In this document: one piece after another, positions 18,131-25,480 of the stretch
Layout: the number at the start of each line of letters is the position of its first letter
Position numbering within the stretch: the first letter of the stretch is position 1
Assembly: GCA_013697045.1 (NCBI GenBank)
Contig: JACCXJ010000333.1
Location: 1-33,415, forward strand
From: Gammaproteobacteria bacterium
Lineage (GTDB): Bacteria; Pseudomonadota; Gammaproteobacteria; JACCXJ01
DNA: 33,415 bases
Direction of reading: 5' to 3'
Made by a program: the position numbers and the translations under genes
Notes under the pieces: generated by a model
Database searches by the model: none
Told to the model about the DNA's origin: nothing
Seen by the model: only the letters and a program-made list of their open reading frames with translations

Positions 18131-18883
18131 GATCCAGACGCCAAGATCGCCGCCCGTGTCCATGTCGGGCCTTACTCCGTCATCGGCCCGGACGTCGAGA
18201 TCGGGGAGGGCAGCTGGATCGGCCCGCACGTGGTCCTGAACGGCCCGACGCGCATCGGGTGCGACAACCGGATCCATCAGTTCTGCTCCCTCGGCGACGA
18301 CCCGCAGGACAAGAAATACCGCGGGGAGCGCGCCGAGACCCGCCTCCAGATCGGGGATCGGAACACCATCCGTGAATATTGCACCATGAACCGGGGCACG
18401 GTGCAGGGCGGGGGAGTGACCCGCATCGGCGACGACAACTGGATCATGGCCTATGTCCACATCGCGCACGATTGCATCATCGGGAACCGTACGGTATTCG
18501 CGAACGGCGCCTCGCTCGCCGGTCATGTGGTGGTCGAGGACCACGCGATCCTGGGCGGCTTCACCCTGGTCCATCAGTTCTGCCGGATAGGCGCCTACAG
18601 CTTCTCGGCGTTCTCCTCGACCATCGCCAAGGACCTCCCGCCCTATATGATGGTGTCCCGCGAGTCGGCCAAGGCCCATGGCCTCAATCGGGAGGGTTTG
18701 AAACGCCACGGCTGCAACCCCAAGACCGTCAATCTTCTGCGGCGCGCCTACCGCATCCTGTACCGGGAAAACCTGAGCGTGGCCGAGTCGCTCGCACGCC
18801 TCAGCGAGATGGTCGAGGAATGCCCCGAGGTGCAAAGGCTGGTCGATTTCGTGGCCCAGTCGACGCGTGGCATCATCCGCTGA
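18107..18883 (+). CDS. lpxA: UDP-N-acetylglucosamine acyltransferase LpxA, first copy
   Basis: LpxA transfers a 3-hydroxyacyl chain from ACP to the 3-position of UDP-GlcNAc (or its 3-amino analogue), the first step of lipid A synthesis. The beta-helix trimer signature is clear: HVGPYSVIGPDVEIGEGSWI, NRGTVQGGG, VHIAHDCIIGN (catalytic histidine), and LVHQFCRIGAYSFSAFSS. The C-terminus STRGIIR is typical. From the GTG at 18107 it is 258 residues, close to E. coli (262). Starts at 18005 (TTG) or 18125 (GTG) are possible. The 34 residues gained from 18005 are a string of IDP-like repeats. A second LpxA-like gene follows two genes later. Confidence 0.92.
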   Translation: MIDPRAVIDPDAKIAARVHVGPYSVIGPDVEIGEGSWIGPHVVLNGPTRIGCDNRIHQFCSLGDDPQDKKYRGERAETRLQIGDRNTIREYCTMNRGTVQGGGVTRIGDDNWIMAYVHIAHDCIIGNRTVFANGASLAGHVVVEDHAILGGFTLVHQFCRIGAYSFSAFSSTIAKDLPPYMMVSRESAKAHGLNREGLKRHGCNPKTVNLLRRAYRILYRENLSVAESLARLSEMVEECPEVQRLVDFVAQSTRGIIR

Positions 18884-18903
18884 GAGCCCCCCGTCAGTAG
18901 CAG

Positions 18904-19881
18904 GTGAAAAGGCTCAAGGCCGCGGTGATCGGCGCGGGCTATCTCGGTCGTTTTCACGCCGAGAAGTACGCGGCGCTGCCCGAAGTCGAGCTCGTGGCGG
19001 TGGTGGATGTCGATGAAGGGCGCGCCGAGGCGCTGGCCTCGATGCACGGGGCGCGTGGCGCCACAGACGTCCGCGAGTTGCTCGGCGAGGTCCAGATCGC
19101 CTCGGTCGTGGTGCCAATCGGTGCCCATTTCCCCATCGCCTGCGCGCTCCTCGGATCCGGGGTGCATGTCCTGGTCGAGAAACCGATGGCCGCCAGTCTG
19201 GCGGAGGCCGACCATATGATCGAGCTGGCCAGGCGCGCGGGCCTGGTGTTGCAGATCGGACACCTGGAGCGTTTCAACCCCGCCCTGCTCGCACTCGGCG
19301 GGATCCTGAACCAACCGCTCTTCATCGAGTCCCATCGCATCGCCGCCTTCGGGCCGCGCGGCCTCGAGGTGAGCGTGGTCCTGGACCTCATGATCCACGA
19401 CATCGATATCATCTTGAACATCGTGAAGAGTCCGGTGACGGCCATCCGCCCCACGGGACTGCCGGTCCTGAGCGGCGAGGTGGACATCGCCCACGCGCGG
19501 CTCGAATTCGCGAGTGGTTGCGTGGCCAACGTGACCGCAAGCCGCGTGAGCCGGGAGCCGCTGCGCAAGATACGGGTGTTTCAACGGGACGGCTATGTCT
19601 CGATCGACTACTTGAGTCGTCGCGTCACCGTATGCCGCCGGGTGGGCGGTCCGGAGGGCTTCCGGATCACTACTGAGGGATTGGACTTCGAGAAGCAGGA
19701 TGCCCTGCTCATGGAGATCCAGTCCTTCGTCCAGGCGGTCCGCGAGGGTACGCCGGCCGCCGTTACCGGCGAAGAGGGCCGGGCCGCACTGGCGGTGGCG
19801 CTCGCCATCTCCGAGGCCATCCGGGACCAGGAGGCCGCGTTCCGGGCGCGCGGCGTCTTCGTGCCGGAGAACCCACTCTAG
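18904..19881 (+). CDS. Gfo/Idh/MocA-family oxidoreductase, GnnA-like by context
   Basis: This is a 325-residue NAD(P)-dependent sugar oxidoreductase. The Rossmann motif VIGAGYLGRFHAEKY is at residues 8-22, the active-site lysine lies in LVEKPMAAS (about residue 98), and LMIHDIDIIL carries the conserved histidine and aspartate. In Acidithiobacillus ferrooxidans a family member, GnnA, oxidises the 3-hydroxyl of UDP-GlcNAc, and GnnB then transaminates it to give UDP-GlcNAc3N for amide-linked lipid A. Those genes lie between lpxA and lpxB. The present gene has the same position, but no aminotransferase is adjacent. The GnnA role is inference; another sugar substrate is possible. The start is a GTG preceded by AGCAGG. 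Confidence 0.8.
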   Translation: MKRLKAAVIGAGYLGRFHAEKYAALPEVELVAVVDVDEGRAEALASMHGARGATDVRELLGEVQIASVVVPIGAHFPIACALLGSGVHVLVEKPMAASLAEADHMIELARRAGLVLQIGHLERFNPALLALGGILNQPLFIESHRIAAFGPRGLEVSVVLDLMIHDIDIILNIVKSPVTAIRPTGLPVLSGEVDIAHARLEFASGCVANVTASRVSREPLRKIRVFQRDGYVSIDYLSRRVTVCRRVGGPEGFRITTEGLDFEKQDALLMEIQSFVQAVREGTPAAVTGEEGRAALAVALAISEAIRDQEAAFRARGVFVPENPL

Positions 19882-19956
19882 CCGGTCGACGGTCGGAACC
19901 GAGGCCCCATCGTCTTCATAAATGTACATGGCGCGTTTTGCGGTCCCGTCGATCCC

Positions 19957-20760
19957 GTGAGCACGCTTGGATCCGATAGGTTTGGGCCCCGCATCCACCC
20001 GAGCGCCATCGTCGATCCCGGCGCGCGCCTCGCCGAGGGCGTCGAGGTCGGCCCCTACGCCGTCATCGAGGCCGACGTCGAGATCGGTCCGGACTGCCGG
20101 ATCGCGGCCCATGCCGTGATCAAACGCTACACGCGGATGGGCCGCGGCAACCGGGTCCACGAGCACGCGGTGCTCGGCGGGACGCCGCAGGACCTGGCCT
20201 TCCAGGGCGTCTCTAGCGGCCTCGAGATCGGCGACGGCAACATCATACGCGAGGGCGTGACCCTGCATCGGGCCACCCGCGAGGGCCACTGCACACGCAT
20301 CGGTGACTGCACTTTCCTCATGGCCTATTCCCACGTCGCCCACGATTGCACGGTCGGCAACCATGTGGTGCTCGCCAACGGGGCGTGCCTGGGCGGGCAT
20401 GTCTCGGTCGGGGAGCGCGCCTTTCTATCGGCCGCCGTCGCGGTCCATCAGTTCTGCCGCATCGGGCGGTTGTGCATGGTTTCCGGGCTCGCCGGGGTCA
20501 ACATGGACTGCCTGCCCTTCACCATAGTCACCGGGGCCCCGGCGCGGGTGGTCGGACTCAACAAGGTCGGGCTCAAGCGCGCCGGCATGGACCCCGAGGC
20601 CATCGCGGATCTCAAGCGCGCCTTCCAGCGCTTGTTCGCAGAGGCGAGCGCCACGCGCGAGGCCGTGGCGGCGCTCTCGGAGCAGTCATCCCCGCTGGTG
20701 CGGGAGTGGGTGGAGTTCATCCAGGGCTCGTCGCGCGGTTTCGCGCGACAGCGCCCTTGA
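19957..20760 (+). CDS. Second LpxA-like acyltransferase
   Basis: This 267-residue left-handed beta-helix protein has LpxA order throughout: IHPSAIVDPGARLAEGVEVG at the start, VLGGTPQDLAFQG, EGVTLHRAT, YSHVAHDCTVGN (catalytic histidine), LGGHVSVG, VHQFCRIG, and the C-terminal GSSRGFARQ. The HRAT sequence replaces the usual H/N-R-G-T, and CLPFT replaces the usual PPY. The active site therefore looks functional, but specificity may differ from the first copy. It starts with GTG 75 bp after the oxidoreductase gene and precedes lpxB. The two copies may use different sugars (GlcNAc and a 3-amino analogue) or different acyl chains; this is inference. Confidence 0.9.
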   Translation: MSTLGSDRFGPRIHPSAIVDPGARLAEGVEVGPYAVIEADVEIGPDCRIAAHAVIKRYTRMGRGNRVHEHAVLGGTPQDLAFQGVSSGLEIGDGNIIREGVTLHRATREGHCTRIGDCTFLMAYSHVAHDCTVGNHVVLANGACLGGHVSVGERAFLSAAVAVHQFCRIGRLCMVSGLAGVNMDCLPFTIVTGAPARVVGLNKVGLKRAGMDPEAIADLKRAFQRLFAEASATREAVAALSEQSSPLVREWVEFIQGSSRGFARQRP

Positions 20761-20789
20761 ACGGGGGCGGCGCCGGCCCCTGTCGGGCC

Positions 20790-20852
20790 ATGATCCGAAA
20801 TTGGCCATGATCGGGATCGGGCTATGATCCGGATCGCCCCATGATCCGGATC
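20790..20852 (+). repeat. 17-bp tandem repeats forming a ladder of mini-cistrons before lpxB
   Basis: Four ATGATC units start at 20790, 20807, 20824 and 20841, exactly 17 bp apart. The first three each read six codons and stop at a TGA overlapping the next ATG (ATGA): M-I-R-N-W-P, M-I-G-I-G-L and M-I-R-I-A-P. The fourth ATG is the lpxB start (M-I-R-I-G-I...). The units have diverged in sequence but not in length. In the frame of the preceding gene, reading past its stop runs ten codons to a TGA that overlaps the first ATG. Confidence 0.85.
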
Positions 20853-21977
20853 GGCATCGTCGCCGGCGAGGCCTCCGGCGATCGGCTCGCGGCCGGCCTC
20901 ATCGCCGCTATGCGCGCACGCTTTGGGGCGATTGAGGTCGAGGGCGTCGCCGGGCCGGCCATGATCGCCGAGGGATGTCGGGCCCTCTACCCCTCCGAGC
21001 GGCTGGCGGTGATGGGGATCCCGGAGGTGGTGCGGCGTTATGCCGAGCTATCCCGCATGCGACGCGCGCTCATCGGGCATTTCACCGCGCATCCTCCGGA
21101 CTGCTTCATCGGGGTCGATGCCCCGGAGTTCAACCTGCGGCTCTTGGCGCATCTCCGCGCGCGCGGCATACGGACGGTGCAGTACGTGAGCCCGCAGGTA
21201 TGGGCCTGGCGCGAGGGGCGGATGAGGCTCATCGCGCGCGCCGTAGATCTCATGCTGGTGTTGTTTCCCTTCGAGGAGGTGTATTACCGAAATCACCGGG
21301 TTCCGGTCCGCTACGTCGGCCACCCGCTGGCCGATGAACCGGCCGTGGCACTCGATCAGGCCGACCTGCGCGAGGCTCTGGGGCTGTCTCGAAAGGGTTC
21401 GCTCCTCACGCTCTTGCCGGGCAGCCGCAGCAACGAATGGCGTTACCATGTGACGCCCTTCATCGAGACCGCCGCCTGGCTGCATGATCGACACACGGGA
21501 CTGCGCTTCGCGGTGGCGGCGGTATCCGAAGAGGCGCGCACCGCGTTCGAAAAGGCATTCTCCCGGTTGGCCCCCGGGCTTCCGGCGACCGTCATCCTCG
21601 GGCGGGCGCGTGAGGTGATAGCCGCGGCGGATGCGGTCCTGACCGTATCGGGGACGGCCGCCCTCGAGTGCCTCTTGGCGCACAGGCCCATGGTGGTGAC
21701 CTACCGCATGGCGGCGGTGAGTTATCTGGTCGCGCGGCTTCTGGTGCGAGTCCCGTATTTCTCCCTACCGAACCTGCTCGCCGGCCGGCGGCTGGTCCCC
21801 GAGTTCTTACAGGGCGAGGTGCGGGCCGAGCGCCTGGGACCCGAGCTCCTGCGCTTGCTCGGCGGCGGCGAGGAGGTCGCGCTCCTGGAAGGTGATCTGG
21901 CCGCGATAGCGCGGTCGCTCTGTCGTAATGCCAGCCGCACGGCCGCCGACGCCGTGCTCGGCCTGCTCGGGCGCTGA
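20841..21977 (+). CDS. lpxB: Lipid-A-disaccharide synthase
   Basis: LpxB, a peripheral inner-membrane glycosyltransferase (GT19), joins 2,3-diacyl-GlcN-1-phosphate and UDP-diacyl-GlcN. The opening IRIGIVAGEASGDRLAAGLI, the GVDAPEFNLRL segment, the YVSPQVWAWREGRMRLI motif and LLPGSRSNEWRYH are all diagnostic. Length is 378 residues (E. coli 382). The ATG at 20841 is the last of four 17-bp-spaced ATGATC units. It closes the plus-strand run; rnhB, a frequent neighbour, is absent. Confidence 0.96.
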   Translation: MIRIGIVAGEASGDRLAAGLIAAMRARFGAIEVEGVAGPAMIAEGCRALYPSERLAVMGIPEVVRRYAELSRMRRALIGHFTAHPPDCFIGVDAPEFNLRLLAHLRARGIRTVQYVSPQVWAWREGRMRLIARAVDLMLVLFPFEEVYYRNHRVPVRYVGHPLADEPAVALDQADLREALGLSRKGSLLTLLPGSRSNEWRYHVTPFIETAAWLHDRHTGLRFAVAAVSEEARTAFEKAFSRLAPGLPATVILGRAREVIAAADAVLTVSGTAALECLLAHRPMVVTYRMAAVSYLVARLLVRVPYFSLPNLLAGRRLVPEFLQGEVRAERLGPELLRLLGGGEEVALLEGDLAAIARSLCRNASRTAADAVLGLLGR

Positions 21978-22552
21978 GAGGTGATTGTGGCGTACCCGCC
22001 GGCATAGCACCGGAGCGAATAGAGTGTAGCCCTGCGTCAGGGCCGTGTTCTCGACCCCCGATCCCCCGGGCGCTCCATGCGGGCTGCATAGCGCAGCACC
22101 TCCCGTTAAGGGCGCACCGAGTATCTGATAACCTGCCTGCGCCAGTCGGAGCCTCATGACGCGAGAAAGCGGAAGGGTTCAAGAGGGGCGGCGCCGAGAT
22201 TCATGTGAAGGCGTGATTGCTACTATTCTTTGCAATTCTCTCTCTCGTTATGTCGAACGTCGCGGCAACCAGCCTCAAGATGCCTCGGCGTTCGACATAT
22301 TCAGACAGATCTTCCCCTATCGCTGCCACCGAGATCGTGCAGTAACCCATTGAGTATAAGAGGATAAGGTAACTTAAGGACGTCGTTATGACCGTCGAAC
22401 GGTTCCGCCGGCTGCGCATGGGGCGTCCCGAGCGGGTGCTGGCCGAGTCGGAGGAACTGCCGCGATGGCTGCAGGAGGCCGGTTTTTCGTGGGTGAACTG
22501 GTCGCAGATTAAGTCGGCATTGGTCGCAGCAGCATGGTGGTTAGCAATGCGG
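21978..22552. other. 575-bp gap without a convincing gene
   Basis: I see no supported gene here. On the minus strand near 22005-22157 a short open stretch contains GYTLFAPV, reminiscent of the start of arylsulfotransferase-like proteins, but it runs into the lpxB end. On the plus strand an ATG at 22388 with AGGA upstream opens a frame of about 55 codons before it enters the antisense of the nucleosidase gene; I do not recognise it. A perfect 11-bp inverted repeat lies at 22249-22299. Confidence 0.5.
22249..22299. repeat. 11-bp inverted repeat with 29-bp spacer
   Basis: TATGTCGAACG (22249-22259) and CGTTCGACATA (22289-22299) are perfect inverse copies. The pairing continues imperfectly inwards (TCGCGG against CCTCGG). 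It lies in a gene-free gap with locally lower GC. It could be the ends of a small decayed element, a transcript hairpin or a protein-binding palindrome. Confidence 0.6.
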
Positions 22553-23269
22553 CTAGCGGCCGTAGCAGAGCCCGTACCCTGCCAGGCGCACCACGGTCTT
22601 CAGGGCCGACCGTGCCGCGCGGAAATCCCGGCCGAGGCGCAGGAGCCGGGGGATCTCGGCAGGCGCGCGGGTGATGCCGGCCAAGAGCTTGCCGAGGCGG
22701 GGGCGGCCGGAGGCCGAGAGCGCGTCCAGGGCGAGCCGGGGGATCGACACGCCTTGTTCATCGACGATGGCGCGTATCGCAAGCCACGGGAGTCCGTGCT
22801 CGGCGGCGGCCCGCGCGACCCCGGCGGTTTCCATGTCCACTGCCAGCGCGGCTGTGGATAGGAATAGCCGCGATTTATCCGCAGGGGACGCGACCACGGC
22901 CTCGGCGTGCAGGATCCTTCCCTTCTCGACGCGCACGCGCCCGTCGAGCTTTCCCGCAAGCCGCGATGGCCAGTCCGGATCGGCTTCGATGATCTCCCGG
23001 TCGAACAGGACCGCGGTGCTGAGCACCACATCGCCGGCCCCGAGCCCCGGCGCCAGAGCCCCGGCGGTGCCGAAGCTGACCAGCGCGGACACCCCGCGCC
23101 CGGCGAGGGAGCGTGCGGCTCGGTAGGCGCGCGCCTGTCCCATCCCCGAGAGGGACACTCGAACACATTCTTCGGGACCTCCGCGCCCGCCCCCGCCGGT
23201 CAGGCAACGGGCCTCGGCCGGCAGGGCCGCGACCACGCCGATCGGCGCCCCCACACCGTCACGCGACAT
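22553..23269 (-). CDS. Nucleoside phosphorylase-fold protein, HpnG-like nucleosidase
   Basis: The 238-residue protein has the purine nucleoside phosphorylase/MTA-SAH nucleosidase fold: GVVAALPAEARCL at the start, VSLSGMGQARAYRAA, LVSFGTAGALAPGLGAGDVV, and the substrate motif AVDMETAGVARAA. The C-terminal part, with GLPWLAIRAIVDEQ, then a run rich in R and L, resembles hopanoid-associated HpnG, which releases adenine from adenosylhopane. The start ATG at 23269 overlaps the DUF2007 stop by 11 bp, which supports it over upstream in-frame starts. No other hopanoid gene is in view, so a general purine or SAH nucleosidase role is the alternative. Confidence 0.75.
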   Translation of the reverse strand: MSRDGVGAPIGVVAALPAEARCLTGGGGRGGPEECVRVSLSGMGQARAYRAARSLAGRGVSALVSFGTAGALAPGLGAGDVVLSTAVLFDREIIEADPDWPSRLAGKLDGRVRVEKGRILHAEAVVASPADKSRLFLSTAALAVDMETAGVARAAAEHGLPWLAIRAIVDEQGVSIPRLALDALSASGRPRLGKLLAGITRAPAEIPRLLRLGRDFRAARSALKTVVRLAGYGLCYGR

Positions 23270-23576
23270 CGGGGCTGCAGCGCCAGCATGCAGAGAACTG
23301 TGGCTCCAACTCCTCGCCGCATGCCGGACACTGCCAGGCCGGACCGGCGGCCGGCGCTGCACCCTCTTGATGCGTTTGCACGATCGACAGCGCACGTGCG
23401 GCCGCCCGCTCGTCCAGCACCCAGACGGAGGGCAAGGTGTCCTCGGTCATCGGGATCTCCCCGCGCGCGCCGAACAGCACCTCCCCGCGCACCTCGGCGG
23501 GGATCCCCTCGGCCTCCAAGAGGCCCCGCACGAGGTGGGCATCGATGGGATGGCGGGCGGTGTAGACGCGCTTCAC
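23259..23576 (-). CDS. DUF2007-type small protein with C-terminal zinc ribbon
   Basis: From the GTG at 23576 the protein is 105 residues. The first half, KRVYTARHPIDAHLVRGLLE followed by AEGIPAEVRGE, is the DUF2007 (putative signal-transducing) pattern. A C-terminal extension holds two Cys pairs, CPACGEELEPQFSACWRC, a likely zinc ribbon. No enzymatic role is known for the family. It follows parB by 81 bp, and its end overlaps the start of the nucleosidase gene. Confidence 0.75.
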   Translation of the reverse strand: MKRVYTARHPIDAHLVRGLLEAEGIPAEVRGEVLFGARGEIPMTEDTLPSVWVLDERAAARALSIVQTHQEGAAPAAGPAWQCPACGEELEPQFSACWRCSPDVA

Positions 23577-23657
23577 GCGGTGGCGCCCTGGCTCACCGCC
23601 CGGCGCTGCCAAACCTCACCTGCGCGGGGCATGCCCGCCGTTGAAGCGCCCGACGGG

Positions 23658-24533
23658 TCACTGGATGTGTCCCAGGATCCCGTCCAGCTCGTCCAGCGAG
23701 CTATAGTGGATGACGAGGCTGCCCCGCCCCCGGCCGTTGTGGCGCAATTGCACGCGCGCGCCGAGCCGCTCGCTCAGGTCTCCTTCGAGTCGCGTGACAT
23801 CCGGATCCGCCGGTCTCTTCGCTGCCGGCTCCGCCGTGGGGGCCGCTTCGAGGGCGCGGCGCACCAGTTTCTCCGCCTCGCGCACCGACAGCCCCTTTGC
23901 GACGATGGCGCGAGCAGCCTCGAGCTGCGCCCCGCCCGACAGGGCGAGCAGGGCACGTGCGTGGCCCATCTCGATCTCACCCCGTTCCAGGAAGCCCTTG
24001 ACCTCTCCTTCCAGATCCAAGAGCCGCAGGAGGTTGCTCACCGAGGCGCGGGAGCGGCCCACGGCGTCTGCGACCTCCTGGTGGGTCATGCCGAACTCCT
24101 CGACCAGCTTCGAGAACGCCGTGGCCTCGTCGAGGGGGCTCAGGTCCTCGCGCTGGATGTTTTCGATAAGCGCGATGCTGAGCGCGGCCGCGTCCGGGAC
24201 CTCGCGGATCAAGGCCGGGATGGCGTCGAGGCCGGCGAGCCGTGCCGCGCGCCAGCGCCGTTCGCCGGCGATGAGCTCGTAGCCGTCGCGCCCGTCCCCC
24301 AGGGGGCGCACCACCACGGGCTGCACCACCCCCTGCGCCCGGATCGAGTCCGCCAGCTCTTGCAGACCCTCGGGGCGCAGGTCCCGCCGCGGCTGATAGC
24401 GGCCCTTGCGGATCCGATCGATGCCGATGTGCTCGACCGCCCGCGGCGCCGCCGGCTCTTCCAACGCCGCATCCCCGGCCAGGCCCAGTAAGGCGTCGAG
24501 ACCGCGTCCCAGCCCGCGTTTCTTGACGCTCAT
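23658..24533 (-). CDS. parB: Chromosome-partitioning protein ParB
   Basis: ParB binds parS sites near the origin and, using CTP, loads as a clamp to segregate chromosomes with ParA. The 291-residue protein starts with the chromosomal ParB signature KKRGLGRGLDALLG. It contains box II ELIAGERRWRAARLAGL, the helix-turn-helix THQEVADAVGRSRASVSNLL and a C-terminal dimerisation domain. Its ATG overlaps the parA stop (ATGA at 24530-24533). I found no palindrome of the TGTTTCACGTGAAACA type in the window. Confidence 0.96.
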   Translation of the reverse strand: MSVKKRGLGRGLDALLGLAGDAALEEPAAPRAVEHIGIDRIRKGRYQPRRDLRPEGLQELADSIRAQGVVQPVVVRPLGDGRDGYELIAGERRWRAARLAGLDAIPALIREVPDAAALSIALIENIQREDLSPLDEATAFSKLVEEFGMTHQEVADAVGRSRASVSNLLRLLDLEGEVKGFLERGEIEMGHARALLALSGGAQLEAARAIVAKGLSVREAEKLVRRALEAAPTAEPAAKRPADPDVTRLEGDLSERLGARVQLRHNGRGRGSLVIHYSSLDELDGILGHIQ

Positions 24534-25315
24534 GCGGCGGCCTCGTTGTGCGCGCCGTCCCGGCGCAGCATCTCCCCGGCCAGCGCCAGATACGCGATCG
24601 CCCCGCTCGAGGTCTTGTCGTAGTAGAGCGCCGGCAACCCGTGGCTCGGGGCCTCGGCCAGGCGCACGTTGCGCGGGATCGTGGTGCGGTAGACCTTGGC
24701 GCCGAAATGCGTCAGGAGCTGGGCCGAGACCTGGCTTGCGAGGTTGTTGCGGGCGTCGAACATGGTGCGCAGCAGTCCCTCGATCTGGAGCGCCGGGTTC
24801 TGGACCTTGCGGATGCGTTCGATGATCTCGATCAAGGCGCTCAGGCCCTCCAGGGCATAATACTCACATTGCATCGGGATGATCACGGAATGGGCGGCGC
24901 ACAGCGCGTTGACCGTGAGCATATTGAGCGCCGGCGGGCAGTCGATCAGGACATAGTCGTAATCCGCAACGACCGGCTCGAGCGCCCGCCGCAGGCGTTG
25001 TTCGCGCCCGTCCACCGACAGCAGCGCGACCTCGGCGCCGGTGAGGTCCCCATTGCTCGGGACGAGGTCGAAGCCCTGGTTCGGCAGCGGGACGGCGACG
25101 CTCGCCACCCGCCGGCCATTGATGAGGAGGTCGTAGGCCGAGGCCGCGAGGCTGCGCTTGTCGACCCCGCACCCCATGGTGGCGTTGCCCTGGGGATCGA
25201 GATCGATGAGGAGCACGCGCCGCCGCGTGGCCGCGAGCGAGGCCGCAAGATTCACGCTGGTGGTCGTCTTGCCGACGCCCCCTTTCTGGTTGGTGACCGC
25301 GATGACCCTGCCCAT
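24530..25315 (-). CDS. parA: Chromosome-partitioning ATPase ParA (Soj)
   Basis: ParA is the nucleoid-bound ATPase that moves ParB complexes. The deviant Walker A motif VTNQKGGVGKTTTSVNLAAS sits at residues 7-26, and the Walker B region is YDYVLIDCPPALNMLTVNAL. The length, 261 residues, is that of chromosomal Soj-type proteins. In many bacteria rsmG and mnmG lie upstream; here a 165-bp gap and then the protease operon follow, so the origin-proximal order is broken at this point. Confidence 0.96.
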   Translation of the reverse strand: MGRVIAVTNQKGGVGKTTTSVNLAASLAATRRRVLLIDLDPQGNATMGCGVDKRSLAASAYDLLINGRRVASVAVPLPNQGFDLVPSNGDLTGAEVALLSVDGREQRLRRALEPVVADYDYVLIDCPPALNMLTVNALCAAHSVIIPMQCEYYALEGLSALIEIIERIRKVQNPALQIEGLLRTMFDARNNLASQVSAQLLTHFGAKVYRTTIPRNVRLAEAPSHGLPALYYDKTSSGAIAYLALAGEMLRRDGAHNEAAA

Positions 25316-25480
25316 GGCCCATCAGGCTGCGTTTGTCGCCTGCTACATCCAGCTAGTCGGATCGCTCGCGGGCCGCGCCTTCATCGCCGCGATGCCCCAG
25401 CGCAAGGACGCTAGCTCTGCCGCAGAGAGCACGGAGATGTTCTTCCGCACATGCGGCTGTGTGCCTGCGCCTCCGTCCCC
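25316..25480. promoter_or_regulatory. Gap upstream of parA, downstream of the protease operon
   Basis: This 165-bp gap should hold the parA promoter and the end of the protease transcript. I see no clear -35/-10 pair and no stem-loop with a T-run, so neither element can be placed. It marks the join between core genes and the inserted protease operon. Confidence 0.3.

Noticed and set aside
22000-22157. Minus-strand stretch with GYTLFAPV, possible arylsulfotransferase N-terminus
   Set aside because: Only one short motif matches and the frame then runs into the lpxB end without further similarity; mentioned only in the gap note.
22388-22560. Plus-strand frame starting MTVERFRRLRMGRPERVL
   Set aside because: It has a plausible AGGA before the ATG but no known similarity, and it soon runs antisense to the nucleosidase gene; too weak to list as a gene.
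23600-25480. parS site near parAB
   Set aside because: No 16-bp palindrome close to the parS consensus was seen.
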